Positions 1 through 8,326 of a stretch of DNA of 64,000 bases are shown in pieces. Positions within the stretch are counted from its first letter, which is position 1; each line of letters begins with the position of its first letter. Source of the DNA: CAWCTB01 sp963798275 (lineage in GTDB: Bacteria > Acidobacteriota > Terriglobia > Terriglobales > Acidobacteriaceae); assembly GCA_963798275.1 (NCBI GenBank), contig CAWCTB010000017.1, positions 124,001-188,000 on the forward strand, read 5' to 3'. A program made the translations under genes and the position numbers. The notes below the pieces were generated by a model. That model did no database searches. It saw only the letters and a program-made list of their open reading frames with translations, and was not told the origin of the DNA.

Positions 1-4
1 CGGC

Positions 5-931
5 ATGAAAGTGTTGCGTTCGACGGACATGGGGAAGAGCTTCACGGAGACGAAGTCGGCGCCGGCGTTCCCCAAGGAGGACGGACGCGCGCTCGCCAAC
101 ATCTGGGCACTCGAGGCCGGCAGCGGCAAGAAGGACTTATGGTGCGGCGTGGAGCCGGCGTCCTTGTTCAGGAGCCGCGACGGCGGCGATTCGTGGGACC
201 TGGTGCCCGGCATCAGCAACCACGATCACGCGCGCAAGTGGCAACCCGGCGGCGGCGGCCTCTGCATGCACACGATCATTCGCGACGGGAATCGCGTGCA
301 CCTCGGCATCTCGACCGGTGGCCACTATCTGAGCGAGGACGGTGGCGAAACATTCAGGGCGTCCAATCAAGGCGTCGGCGCTGGCTTCGCGCCCGATCCC
401 TATCCCGAGTTCGGTCAGTGCGTGCACAAGATCGCGCGGCACGACGACGCGCCCGGCCGGCTCTACATGCAGAACCACGGCGGATGGGCAGATTGGACCG
501 GGCCTGGGGGGCCGCGGCCGGACATCGGCGTGCTACGCAGCGACGACTACGGCCACTCGTGGCGATCGATCGCTAAGGGATTGCCGTCGGACTTCGGATT
601 TCCGATCGTGGTCCACCCGCACAACGCTGACACGGTGTACGTCATGCCCCTTGAGCCGGCGACGCGCTCCTGTCCGGGCGGCGCGCCAGCGGTGTGGCGC
701 AGCGAAAATTGCGGCGAGTCGTGGAGTCGGCTCGCCCGTGGGCTGCCGAAGAAGCAGAGCTACTTCACCGTCCTGCGCGACGCGATGGACATCGACCGGC
801 TCAAGGCACCCGCACTCTACTTCGGCACGACGACCGGTCAGCTGTGGATCGGGAGGGAGGGCGGTGAGCAGTGGGACTGCCTGTTCGATTCGCTGCCCCC
901 GATTCACAACGTCAAGGTCGCGGTCGTGTGA
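5..931 (+). CDS. BNR/sialidase-like beta-propeller protein, 5' end outside the window
   Basis: The frame is open back to base 2, so the true start lies upstream and the ATG at 5 is probably internal. The 308 visible residues carry repeated Asp-box/BNR-like motifs (RSRDGGDSW, LSEDGGETF, RSDDYGHSW, RSENCGESW, GREGGEQW) spaced as in blades of a beta-propeller. Such repeats occur in sialidase-type and photosystem assembly (YCF48)-like proteins and in many secreted proteins of unknown substrate. No catalytic residues can be assigned and no signal peptide is visible because the N-terminus is missing. It points toward the convergent glgB gene. The fold is well supported; the function is not known. 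Confidence 0.75.
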   Translation: MKVLRSTDMGKSFTETKSAPAFPKEDGRALANIWALEAGSGKKDLWCGVEPASLFRSRDGGDSWDLVPGISNHDHARKWQPGGGGLCMHTIIRDGNRVHLGISTGGHYLSEDGGETFRASNQGVGAGFAPDPYPEFGQCVHKIARHDDAPGRLYMQNHGGWADWTGPGGPRPDIGVLRSDDYGHSWRSIAKGLPSDFGFPIVVHPHNADTVYVMPLEPATRSCPGGAPAVWRSENCGESWSRLARGLPKKQSYFTVLRDAMDIDRLKAPALYFGTTTGQLWIGREGGEQWDCLFDSLPPIHNVKVAVV

Positions 932-1232
932 GTTCGGACATGCCTGTGCGGATCACTCAGCAGCCGGATGAGGCTTGAAGATCCCCGCAGACTCGCCGAA
1001 AGTTGCAAATGGCGAGTAGTCCGGCCGCTAGCGCTTGCCCGCCTCACTTCGGCGACTAGGGAGTCGCGGAATAATCCTTAAAAGTCGCCGAGCGTAGAGA
1101 AATCCCCTTCACATCATTTCACTTTGACGTAAAACGCCCAAACCATTGAACTGGCTTCCCCGCCGCTCATGTCGTGGATCGGGAACGATAGACGCCCTTG
1201 CCTGCACTTTACTCCTGTGGTCAGCGATCCGG

Positions 1233-1275
1233 AGACAATGTTGGGTTGGTCTTCTAGTCTGACCCAACATCGGAG
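1233..1275 (-). terminator. Hairpin downstream of glgB
   Basis: Bases 1238-1246 (ATGTTGGGT) and 1262-1270 (ACCCAACAT) form a perfect 9-bp stem, and short CCGGA/TCCGG flanks can extend it past an internal loop. It begins 11 bases after the glgB stop on the minus strand. There is no clear U-run on either strand, so it may be a 3'-end stabilising hairpin or a bidirectional terminator between converging genes. Elsewhere bases 932-1280 hold nothing else I can support. Confidence 0.5.
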
Positions 1276-1280
1276 TCCGG

Positions 1281-3324
1281 CTATCGCTTCAACATGACCA
1301 CGGCCAGGGGCGGCAGGTTCAGCAGCAACGACTGCGGATGCCCGTGGTTGGCGATGGGGTCGGTCATCTTGCCGCCGAAGTTGCCTTCGTCGGTTCCGCC
1401 GTAAATGGCGGCATTGCTGTTGAGCACCTCGTGCCAGTTGCCCTCGAAAGGAACGCCTACCCGGTATCCGCGACGGGGCACGGGCGTGAAGTTGCAGGCC
1501 ACCAGGACCGGAGCTTCGCGGTTCTTGCCGTAGCGCATGTAAGTCAGGATGCTGTTGTCGGAATCGTCGGCATCGATCCACTGCCAGCCATCGGGGCTGA
1601 AGTCGAGCTCGTACAGCGCCGGCTCATGGCGGTAGAAGTGGTTCAGGTCGCTGACCCAGCGCTGCATGCCCTGGTGGGGTTCGTAGCGGAGCAGGTTCCA
1701 GTCGACGCTGCTGTCGTGGTTCCATTCACTCCATTGCCCGATTTCGCCGCCCATGAAGAGCAGCTTCTTACCCGATTGCGAGTACATGTAGCCGAACAAC
1801 AGGCGCAGGTTGGCGAACTTCTGCCAGTCGTCGCCGGACATCTTGCCCAGCAGCGAGCCTTTTCCGTGCACGACCTCGTCGTGGCTCAGAGGCAGCACGA
1901 AGTTCTCGGTGAAGGTATACAGTCCACGGAAGGTCAGCTTGTTGTGGTGATATCTGCGGTGGATCGGGTCTTTCTGGAAGTACAGCAGGCTGTCGTGCAT
2001 CCAACCCATGTCCCACTTCATGCCGAAGCCGAGGCCCGCCGATGTACGGGGGACGCGACACCATGGGCCACGCCGTCGATTCCTCGGCGATGGTCTGGAT
2101 GCCGGGGAACTCCTGGTAGGCGTCATGGTTGACCCGCTGCAGCAAGGAGACGGCTTCAAGATTCTCGCGCCCGCCGAACTGGTTGGGGATCCATTCGCCA
2201 GCCTTGCGCGAGTAGTCGAGATAGAGCATGGAAGCGATTGCATCCATGCGCAGGCCATCGATGTGATACTCGGCCAGCCAGAAGACCGCGTTGCTGATCA
2301 GAAATGCTCGCACCTCGTTGCGGCTGTAGTTGAAGATGAACGACTTCCAGTCGGGATGAAATCCCTTACGCGGGTCGGCGTGCTCGTACAGGTGGGTGCC
2401 GTCGAAGTAGCCTAGCCCGTGCTCGTCGGTGGGGAAGTGCGAGGGGACCCAGTCGAGGATGACGCCGATGCCGTTCTGGTGCAGGTAGTCCACCAGGTAC
2501 ATGAAATCCTGCGGCGTGCCGTAACGGCTGGTAGGTGCGAAGTAGCCGGTGACCTGGTAACCCCAGGAGCCAAAGAACGGGTGCTCCATGATGGGCATGA
2601 ACTCGACATGGGTAAAGCCCAAGCGCTTCACGTATTCGGCCAGCTTGGGCGCCATCTCACGATAGCTCAGCGAGCGGTTGCCTTCTTCGGGGACGCGCAT
2701 CCACGATCCGAAATGCACCTCATAGATGGACATGGGCGCATCGAAGGCGTTGCGTTGCTTGCGGCTCTCCATCCATTCGGTATCATGCCACTCGTAGGCT
2801 AGGTCCCACACGATGGAGGCCGTCTTGGGTGGATTCTCGTGGTGGAAGCCATAGGGGTCGGCCTTGGCGACGGCGTATCCGTGGTAGCGCGAGCGGATGA
2901 AGTACTTGTAGATTGAGCCTTTGCCGAGGCCGGCCACGAAGCAGTCCCATACACCGGAGCTGCCCTTGGGATTCATCGGCGTGGAATCGGGGTTCCAGCC
3001 GTTGAAATCGCCGACCACCGAGATGCGCTCAGCGTCGGGGGCCCAGACCGCGAAGTAGGTGCCCTGCTGTCCCTGCATTTCAGAGAGATGCGAGCCAAAC
3101 TTTTCATACAACCGGCTGTGGTTTCCCTCGTTGAAAAGGTGGAGATCGAAACTGGTGACCAGCGTGGTTTCCGGCTCGGATTCTGGGGCGGGCGGAACCT
3201 GCGCAGGAGAAGTTTCCTTCGGTGCAGTCGAAGTCAACTTCGGATCATTCTCGCTGGCCGTGACCGGCGATTCCGGTGTGGCGGGGGCTTTGGCCCCTTT
3301 GTCTTTGGAAGCCGAGATTGGCAT
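1281..3324 (-). CDS. glgB: 1,4-alpha-glucan branching enzyme GlgB, one frameshift
   Basis: GlgB transfers alpha-1,4-glucan segments to alpha-1,6 positions during glycogen synthesis. The start ATG at 3324 follows an AAGGAG ribosome site. The protein would be about 680 residues, normal for the family. It has a low-complexity N-terminal extension, a CBM48 domain (VWAPDAERISVVGDFNGWN) and a GH13 barrel with the nucleophile in DGLRMDAIASM and the acid Glu in IAEESTAWP. The C-terminal all-beta domain ends in LPPLAVVMLKR. The frame breaks near 2035-2037, in a run of three C (GGG on the coding strand). Removing one base restores the family motif GGLGFGMKWDMGWMHD, so a sequence error or a recent mutation is likely. 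No other glycogen gene is adjacent. Confidence 0.93.
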
Positions 3325-3664
3325 CGTTCGTTCTCCTTGTGGCTGGGATACGGTTCGCAGAATCGCGTCAACACAGCGGCACCTGCGAGTGCCGTAAGGG
3401 CCGTTGGCCATCGTACCTATACCGGCGTTGCGGTGCAAACCCAGAGGGGGCGCAGGAGGCCAGCAGAAGCCGGAGTGCGGTGGCGATTCCGGCCAGCGTG
3501 TTCGTCGTTGTGCGGACGGGCTGAACGATCATCGAATTATGAAAGGGTGGCAACATCTGGAACCTTCGGGAACGATTGGTACGAGCCGTGGGAGTGGGGC
3601 CCAGATCGGCGGACACCAGCACGTTAATGAAACTCATGGCCGCCGGGCCCGGCAAACAAAGATG
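3325..3664. other. Intergenic stretch between glgB and the left REP arm
   Basis: No gene is supported in these 340 bases; short reading frames here have no recognisable content. Bases around 3583-3602 (GAGCCGTGGGAGTGGGGCCC) resemble the core of the REP-like arm that begins at 3665 and may be a decayed extra copy. Confidence 0.4.
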
Positions 3665-3760
3665 TCCGAAGCCCGCAGGGCGCGATTTGTTTGAGCCGTG
3701 GGCGTCAGCCCGCGGTAGGCGTTCGAATTGAAATCCGTGAGCCGCGGAGCGGCGACACTC
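3665..3760 (+). repeat. Left inverted-repeat arm of the RAYT unit (REP-like)
   Basis: This ~96-bp block is nearly the reverse complement of 4286-4379. Both contain the core GAGCCGTGGGCGTCAGCC, a small palindrome of the type GCCCG-N-GGGC, and a second motif GAGCCGCGGAGCGGCG. The two arms bracket the transposase gene at 3848, as expected for a REP-transposase unit. Confidence 0.8.
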
Positions 3761-3847
3761 ACCTTACACATGCCGATGTGACGAAGGTTACAGAATCGAA
3801 CCGTCCCTTGATGGTTTTATTAAACACGGTATCTTCAGGACAAGAGC

Positions 3848-4285
3848 ATGGGCCGTTCTTACATTCTGAATTACGTTCATTGCGTCTTCAGCACCAAACA
3901 ACGCACCCAGCTTATCAAGGATGCTGAACCCCTGTGGGCATACATTCGCGGCATTGCGCGCAATTGCCGCTTCGATCTTCTGGCGATTGGTGGTACGGCC
4001 AATCACCTACACCTGCTGCTCTCGCTTCCTGCGGGTAGGCAGCTCTCTGAAGTGATGCGCGACATCAAGGCCAATTCCTCACGGTACATGAGGCAGTCGA
4101 TGCCGAGTTTCGCGTGGCAGGATGGGTACGCCGCCATCAGCGTCAGCCCGTCTCAGCTCACAACTGTGAAGAAGTACATCGCCAGCCAGAAAGAGCATCA
4201 TCGGGTGCGCGGATTTGAAGACGAGTACGTCATGTTGCTGCGGAAAGCCGGAGTGCGGTTCGATAAGGATCAGGTGCTCGAATAA
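3848..4285 (+). mobile_element. REP-associated tyrosine transposase (IS200/Y1 family, RAYT)
   Basis: The 145-residue product is a Y1 HUH nuclease of the IS200/RAYT type. The HUH motif is His-Leu-His at residues 53-55 (ANHLHLLLSLP), and the likely catalytic Tyr is 110 in VKKYIASQ. Family members nick single-stranded DNA at folded hairpins. The start ATG at 3848 follows AGGACAAGAGC. The gene is intact in a region with many indels. The right inverted-repeat arm starts on the base after the TAA stop and the left arm ends 87 bases before the start. RAYTs are usually domesticated single-copy enzymes linked to dispersal of REP sequences rather than self-mobile insertion sequences, which fits this layout. 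Confidence 0.9.
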
Positions 4286-4379
4286 GAGTGCCGCCGCTCC
4301 GCGGCTCGGGACATCGGAGTCCATGTCTACCGCGGGCTGACGCCCACGGCTCACACAAATGTCGCCCTTCGGGCTCCGA
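4286..4379 (-). repeat. Right inverted-repeat arm of the RAYT unit (REP-like)
   Basis: This block begins directly after the transposase stop codon. Its reverse complement matches the left arm almost throughout, including GAGCCGTGGGCGTCAGCC and GAGCCGCGGAGCGGCG. Each arm can fold into two short hairpins. Confidence 0.8.
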
Positions 4380-4499
4380 AGGACTGAGAGATTGAGACGT
4401 GATGCGAGGTGTGCAGACCGGGCACACAATAACGCACCTGCGGACGGAGGCGATTCGGTCGCCCGCTCGCAGATCAGAGTTCATTTGACGAAACTGGCA

Positions 4500-4528
4500 A
4501 CCGCGCGCTGACGCCCACGGCTCACACA
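4500..4528 (-). repeat. Third, partial REP-like copy
   Basis: The reverse complement contains TGTGTGAGCCGTGGGCGTCAGC followed by a diverged GCGCGGT, matching the core of the two RAYT arms with one or two changes. It lies in the 415-base gap between the transposase and asnA. The rest of that gap (4380-4499 and 4529-4690) shows nothing I can support. Confidence 0.65.
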
Positions 4529-4700
4529 GAATCGCGCGCGTTGGGGCTACGCAGAGCCGCTCCGCACACGCCAGCGTGACGGCGGGCACTGAATCCCGGC
4601 CCGCCTAGTGTTCTCATTAGCCTGGCGACGTACGCATGAGAGCCAGTCCACCCGATACCACGCTCCGGCGCCCGTCGACCGCAAACTGAAGGAGAACAGC

Positions 4701-5832
4701 ATGGCTGACAAGAAAGCGGACCTCGCTGGACCCGGCATTGGCGACTACAACGAACTGGAACGCGTACTGCCGGGGGATTACAGCTCGCTGCTGTCACCCA
4801 AGGAGACGCAGAAGGCGATCTTCGAGGTGAAGCGTTATATCGAAGACAACCTCTGCAAGGAACTTAACCTGACCATGGTCACCGTGCCCCTGATCGTCGA
4901 CGAAGAGAGCGGTGTCAACGACCTGCTCGACCGCGATGGCTCGCGCACGCCGATCCAGTTCCACATTTCCAACGACCGTGACAAGCATCCCATCAATGCA
5001 CAAATCGTGCAGGCCGCGACCAAGTGGAAGAGGCTGGCGCTGAAGCAGTTTGGCATGCAGCCCGGCGAAGGCATTTGCACCGACATGCGCGCCGTGCGCA
5101 AAGACTACTTCCTCGACCACGATCACAGCGCGTATGTCGACCAGTGGGACTGGGAGCGAGTGATCGGCCCCGAGCAGCGCAACCTCGAATTCCTGAAGGC
5201 GATCGTGTCGAAGATCTGGAAGGTCATCGCCGGCGCCGAGCGCTTCGCGCAGGAGTTGTTCCCGCAGCTCAAGGACCCGAAGTACCCCAACCTGCCCGAG
5301 CATCTGGAATTCCTGCATGCCGAGGAAATCCTGGATATGTATCCCGACCTGCCGCGCAAGCAGCGCGAGACGGCGATTCTGCAGCGCTATCCGGCCATCT
5401 TCATCATCGGCATTGGATGGATGCTGAAGGATGGTTATCCGCATGAACTGCGCGCTGCCGATTACGACGACTGGGTCACGCCGACCAATGCGAAGAATGG
5501 ACACCTCCGGCACGGTTTGAACGGCGACATTCTGGTATGGAACCCGGTCACCCACCGGCGGCACGAGCTGTCGTCCATGGGCATCCGGGTGAATGCCGAG
5601 TCCCTGAAGAAGCAGCTTGAACTAACCGGACAGCTCGACTTCCTCAAGTATCCCTATCACCAGGCCATCGTGAATCACGAGATTCCCGCTCAGCGTCGGT
5701 GGAGGCATCGGGCAGTCACGAACGTTGATGCTGCTGCTGCGCAAGGCGCACCTGGGCGAAGTGAGCGTCACCGTGTGGCCAAAAATACTGAAGGAGATGT
5801 GCGCGAAGAAAAATATTCACGTGCTGAATTAG
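4701..5832 (+). CDS. asnA: Aspartate--ammonia ligase AsnA, frameshifted near 3' end
   Basis: AsnA makes asparagine from aspartate, ammonia and ATP in the cytosol. It has a class II aminoacyl-tRNA-synthetase-like fold. Family signatures are clear: AKWKRLALKQ-type segment, SAYVDQWDWERVIG, HAEEILDMYPDLP, RAADYDDW, GLNGDILVWNP and LSSMGIRVN. The ATG at 4701 has GGAG seven bases upstream; an earlier in-frame start at 4608 lacks a ribosome site. At 5685-5687 a CCC run appears one base too long. Removing a C restores VGGGIGQSR and leads to a TAG at 5830-5832 after KNIHVLN, giving about 376 residues, some 45 longer than the E. coli enzyme. The raw frame runs to 5846 with an unrelated tail. Confidence 0.9.
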
Positions 5833-5837
5833 TGGTA

Positions 5838-5853
5838 AGTGGATAGTGGATAG
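5838..5853 (+). repeat. TGGATAG heptamer repeat after asnA
   Basis: Two tandem copies of the heptamer (AGTGGAT, AGTGGAT, AG) start six bases after the asnA stop. They are the inverse complement, 14 of 15 bases, of the repeat at 5936-5950. The two can pair around the asnA terminator. Confidence 0.7.
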
Positions 5854-5862
5854 TTGTCAGAG

Positions 5863-5892
5863 CGGGCGTCCGAAAAGGGCGCCCGTTCCTGT
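5863..5892 (+). terminator. Rho-independent terminator of asnA
   Basis: A 9-bp stem, CGGGCGTCC (5863-5871) with GGGCGCCCG (5877-5885), closes a GAAAA loop with one U-G wobble. It is followed by the T-rich TTCCTGTTT. It lies 31 bases after the corrected asnA stop, as expected for an intrinsic terminator. Confidence 0.75.
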
Positions 5893-5935
5893 TTACACAC
5901 GCAGCCCATAACCAGAGAATCGCCGCCCTCTCCAT

Positions 5936-5969
5936 CTATCCACTACCCACCATCCACCATCCACTACTC
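5936..5969 (+). repeat. CTATCCA-type heptamer array between convergent genes
   Basis: About five degenerate heptamers (CTATCCA, CTACCCA, CCATCCA and variants) run up to and into the stop codon of the minus-strand SDR gene at 5968-5970. The same unit forms the larger array at 62538-62697, again between converging genes. Confidence 0.75.
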
Positions 5970-6810
5970 ACTTCTTCCTCGCCTTCATCATCTCCCATGC
6001 GGCGTCGGGAATCTTGCGTCCCAGCAAGCTGAAGCTGCTGGCGCCGGCCAGCATCTCGCCGCCATCCATGTAAACCATGTCGCCGTTGATGTAGCCCGCC
6101 TGGTCGCTGACCAGAAAGGCCGCCAGGTTCGAGATTTCTTCCAGCGTTCCCAGGCGATGCAGCGGGTTGTGCTCCAGCAGGGCCTTCTCCATCTCAGGCA
6201 CCGGCAACAGGCGCGAGAACGCTCCCTCGGTGCGGATCGCTCCCGGCGCGATGGCGACGAAGCGAACCCCGCGGCCTCCCCATTCCACCGCGAGGCTGCG
6301 GGTGAGGGCGACAACCCCGGCCTTGGCGACGGCACTCGGCACCACGTAGGCCGATCCGGTGTCGGCATAGGTCGTGGCGATGCTCAGCACCACCGCGGGG
6401 TGCTTGTCCTTCAGCCAGCGGCGCCCGCAAGCCATGGTCACGTTGATGGTTCCGTGCAGCACGATACCGATCACCGCTTCAAACGCGCGGGGCGAAAGAT
6501 CTTCAGTTTTAGACAGGAAATTGCCGGCAGCGTTATTCACCAGAATGTCGAGCGGTCCTTTCTGCCAAAGCTGCTCGATGAGGCCTTCGACCGAGGCGGC
6601 GTCGCGCACATCGCAGGAGGAAGCCTCGATTGTTCCGCCGGTACTGGCGTGCAGCTCTTTGGCTGTGTTTTCGACGACGTCGCTGCGGCGCCCGCAGATG
6701 TGCACGATTGCGCCCAGTTGCAGGAAGCGCTCGGCCATGGCGCGGCCGATGCCCGTGCCGCCGCCGGTGATCAGAACTCGCTTGTTTTGCAGGAGATCCT
6801 TGGTAAACAT
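5968..6810 (-). CDS. SDR oxidoreductase, 2,4-dienoyl-CoA reductase-like
   Basis: The 280-residue protein is a short-chain dehydrogenase with the NAD(P) motif TGGGTGIGRAMAERF and the NNAAGNF segment. In place of the usual YxxxK it has SAYVVPSAVAKAG, followed by GAIRTEGAFSRL and INGDMVYMDGGE. That set matches the mitochondrial/bacterial DECR group, which reduces 2,4-dienoyl-CoA esters with NADPH during beta-oxidation of unsaturated fatty acids. The ATG at 6810 follows AAAGGG. The gene is intact. It is divergent from the his leader, and its stop codon lies in the heptamer repeat. Substrate specificity is inferred from motif similarity only. Confidence 0.85.
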   Translation of the reverse strand: MFTKDLLQNKRVLITGGGTGIGRAMAERFLQLGAIVHICGRRSDVVENTAKELHASTGGTIEASSCDVRDAASVEGLIEQLWQKGPLDILVNNAAGNFLSKTEDLSPRAFEAVIGIVLHGTINVTMACGRRWLKDKHPAVVLSIATTYADTGSAYVVPSAVAKAGVVALTRSLAVEWGGRGVRFVAIAPGAIRTEGAFSRLLPVPEMEKALLEHNPLHRLGTLEEISNLAAFLVSDQAGYINGDMVYMDGGEMLAGASSFSLLGRKIPDAAWEMMKARKK

Positions 6811-6914
6811 GATGACCCTTTCCGAAGCTGATAACCCTAACACGCAGAGCCAATCCGCGTCCCGCTTCCTGCGTAAGTTCCGCACTCCCCAATCCCAATA
6901 CCGGAAAAGTTGCA

Positions 6915-6943
6915 TTGACACCGGGCCGGGCTTTTTGTAGCTT
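6915..6943 (+). promoter_or_regulatory. Candidate his promoter
   Basis: A perfect -35 hexamer TTGACA lies at 6915-6920. The only -10 match at 17-bp spacing is a weak TAGCTT (6938-6943). A start about seven bases later would remove most of the leader's ribosome site at 6944-6949, so the real -10 may be elsewhere or non-standard. Confidence 0.35.
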
Positions 6944-6953
6944 GGAAGGCAAG

Positions 6954-7028
6954 ATGACTTCGCTGCACCATCGCCATCATCACCATCACCACGTGGCGAA
7001 CGTGTCAGCGGCGAGCATCGGATCATAG
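6954..7028 (+). CDS. hisL: his operon leader peptide HisL
   Basis: A 24-codon frame starts at ATG 6954, seven bases after a GGAAGG ribosome site, and stops at TAG 7026-7028. Residues 5, 6 and 8-13 are His: eight His codons in nine, CAC/CAT mixed, with one Arg at position 7. The frame lies just upstream of a terminator and the first his gene. This is the arrangement of the enterobacterial hisL leader: when charged tRNA-His is scarce the ribosome stalls on the His run and the operon is transcribed. The product has no function beyond being translated. Confidence 0.9.
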   Translation: MTSLHHRHHHHHHVANVSAASIGS

Positions 7029-7060
7029 TTTTAGGCCATAGATAGCTCCGACCCGCTGAC
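7004..7060 (+). promoter_or_regulatory. Antiterminator of the his attenuator
   Basis: GTCAGCGG at 7004-7011, inside the 3' part of hisL, is perfectly complementary to CCGCTGAC at 7053-7060, the 5' arm of the downstream terminator. It is also the same sequence as the terminator's 3' arm, so the two structures are mutually exclusive. A ribosome stalled on the His codons (6966-6992) leaves 7004-7011 free to pair; one that reaches the hisL stop covers it. CACGT (6990-6994) and ACGTG (7000-7004) can form a small upstream pause hairpin. Confidence 0.85.
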
Positions 7061-7086
7061 CGAATAAGTCAGCGGGTTTTTTGTTT
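7052..7086 (+). terminator. Attenuator terminator of the his operon
   Basis: A perfect 9-bp stem, CCCGCTGAC (7052-7060) with GTCAGCGGG (7068-7076), has the seven-base loop CGAATAA and is followed by six T, one G and four T. It ends 20 bases before the hisI start, so it must be bypassed for the operon to be read. Confidence 0.92.
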
Positions 7087-7105
7087 TGTGGGGAAAGGAA
7101 CAGGC

Positions 7106-7456
7106 ATGGCAGTGGAAATCGACTTCGACAAAATGATGGGACTGGCGCCGGCCATCGTGCAGGACGCGGCCACCGGCGAGGTACTGATGTTGGGCTTCAT
7201 GAATCGCGAGGCCTACGAGAAGACCCTCACCTCAGGTTACGTGACTTTCTTCAGCCGTACGCGCAACGAACTGTGGACCAAGGGCGAAACCTCCGGCAAC
7301 CGGCTGAAGGTGGTCTGTGCGTTGGCGGATTGCGATCTCGACACGATTTTGTGCCGGGTCGAGGTGGAAGGGAAGGGCGTGGTCTGCCACACCGGTACCC
7401 GCACCTGTTTCAACACCGCGTTGCCGCTTGCGACTCTCGCCGGAGGATCGCGATGA
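7106..7456 (+). CDS. hisI: Phosphoribosyl-AMP cyclohydrolase HisI
   Basis: HisI opens the purine ring of phosphoribosyl-AMP, the third step of histidine synthesis. The 116 residues carry the family segments VLMLGFMNREAYEKTL, GYVTFFSRTRNELWTKGETSGN and the metal-binding cysteines in CDLDTILCRVE and GVVCHTGTRTCFN. No HisE (phosphoribosyl-ATP pyrophosphatase) domain is attached, and hisE is not in the window. The ATG at 7106 follows AAGGAACAGGC, just downstream of the attenuator, making hisI the first structural gene. Its stop overlaps the hisG start by four bases (ATGA), which indicates translational coupling. Confidence 0.95.
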   Translation: MAVEIDFDKMMGLAPAIVQDAATGEVLMLGFMNREAYEKTLTSGYVTFFSRTRNELWTKGETSGNRLKVVCALADCDLDTILCRVEVEGKGVVCHTGTRTCFNTALPLATLAGGSR

Positions 7457-8326
7457 AGTTGCGATTGGGCATTCCAAAGGGAAGCCTGCAGGACGCGACG
7501 CTGCAACTTCTCGCCCGGGCAGGGTTGCAGGTCTTTGTCAGCCCTCGCTCGTACTTTGCCTTCTACCAACGATCCGGAAATGGAATGCATGCTGATTCGC
7601 GCCCAGGAGATGGCGCGCTACGTCGAGCATGGCGCGCTTGACGCCGGACTGACCGGATTCGACTGGGTGATGGAGAGCGGGCTTGGAGGTCGTCACCGTG
7701 GCCGACCTGATCTACGCCAAGCAGAGCCGCGGCAAAGTGCGCTGGGTGCTGGCCGTGCCGGAAGACTCGCCCGCCCAGAGGCCGGAGGACCTGCGCGGCG
7801 CGACCATCGCCACCGAGCTGGTATCGCGGTGACTTCGCGTTACTTTCAACAGCGGGGCATTGACGTAAAGGTCGAGTTCTCCTGGGGAGCCACCGAAGTG
7901 AAGCCTCCCACGCTGGCGGATGCCATCGTCGAGGTCACCGAAACCGGCAGCTCTCTGAAGGCCAACCGCCTGCGCATTATCGAAACCGTTCTCGAATCGA
8001 ACACCCAGATCATTGCCAACAAAGTTGCATGGCAGGACTCCGCCCGCCGCCAGAAGATCGAGAATCTTGCGCTCATGCTGCGCGGAGCCATGGAAGCGCA
8101 GGGGCGTGTGGGTCTTATGCTGAACGTTCGGGTGGACGATCTTGACGCGGTGCTGAAGGTCCTGCCTGCGTTAAACAGCCCGACCATCTCCACCCTCAGC
8201 GATAAGGCGTGGGTTGCGGTGAACACCATCATCGAAGAGAGCCTGTGTTGGGATGTGATTCCGCGGCTGAAAGCGGCGAACGCTACCGGCATTGTCGAGT
8301 ATCCGCTGAACAAGGTGGTGGTGTGA
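7453..8326 (+). CDS. hisG: ATP phosphoribosyltransferase HisG, long form, three frameshifts
   Basis: HisG joins ATP and PRPP, the first and feedback-controlled step of histidine synthesis. Recognisable segments are RLGIPKGSLQDATLQLL, NDPEMECMLIRAQEMARYVE, DSPAQRPEDLRGATIATEL, EFSWGATEVKPP and ADAIVEVTETGSSLKAN. A C-terminal regulatory domain (from about QKIENLALMLRGAM to GIVEYPLNKVVV) marks the long form, which is inhibited by histidine directly and does not need HisZ. The frame breaks near 7556-7558, 7681 and 7824. At each point a one-base change restores family sequence, so these look like sequence errors. The stop TGA shares one base with the hisD ATG. Confidence 0.9.

Noticed and set aside
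6966..6992. Run of His codons resembling a vector-derived His tag
   Set aside because: It includes a CGC interruption and mixed CAC/CAT. It sits in a short frame with its own ribosome site and stop, and is followed by alternative RNA structures directly upstream of hisI. No vector sequence surrounds it.
7453..8326. Programmed frameshifting in hisG
   Set aside because: Three breaks in different contexts, without slippery heptamers or conserved downstream structures, in a region where neighbouring genes show the same kind of indels.
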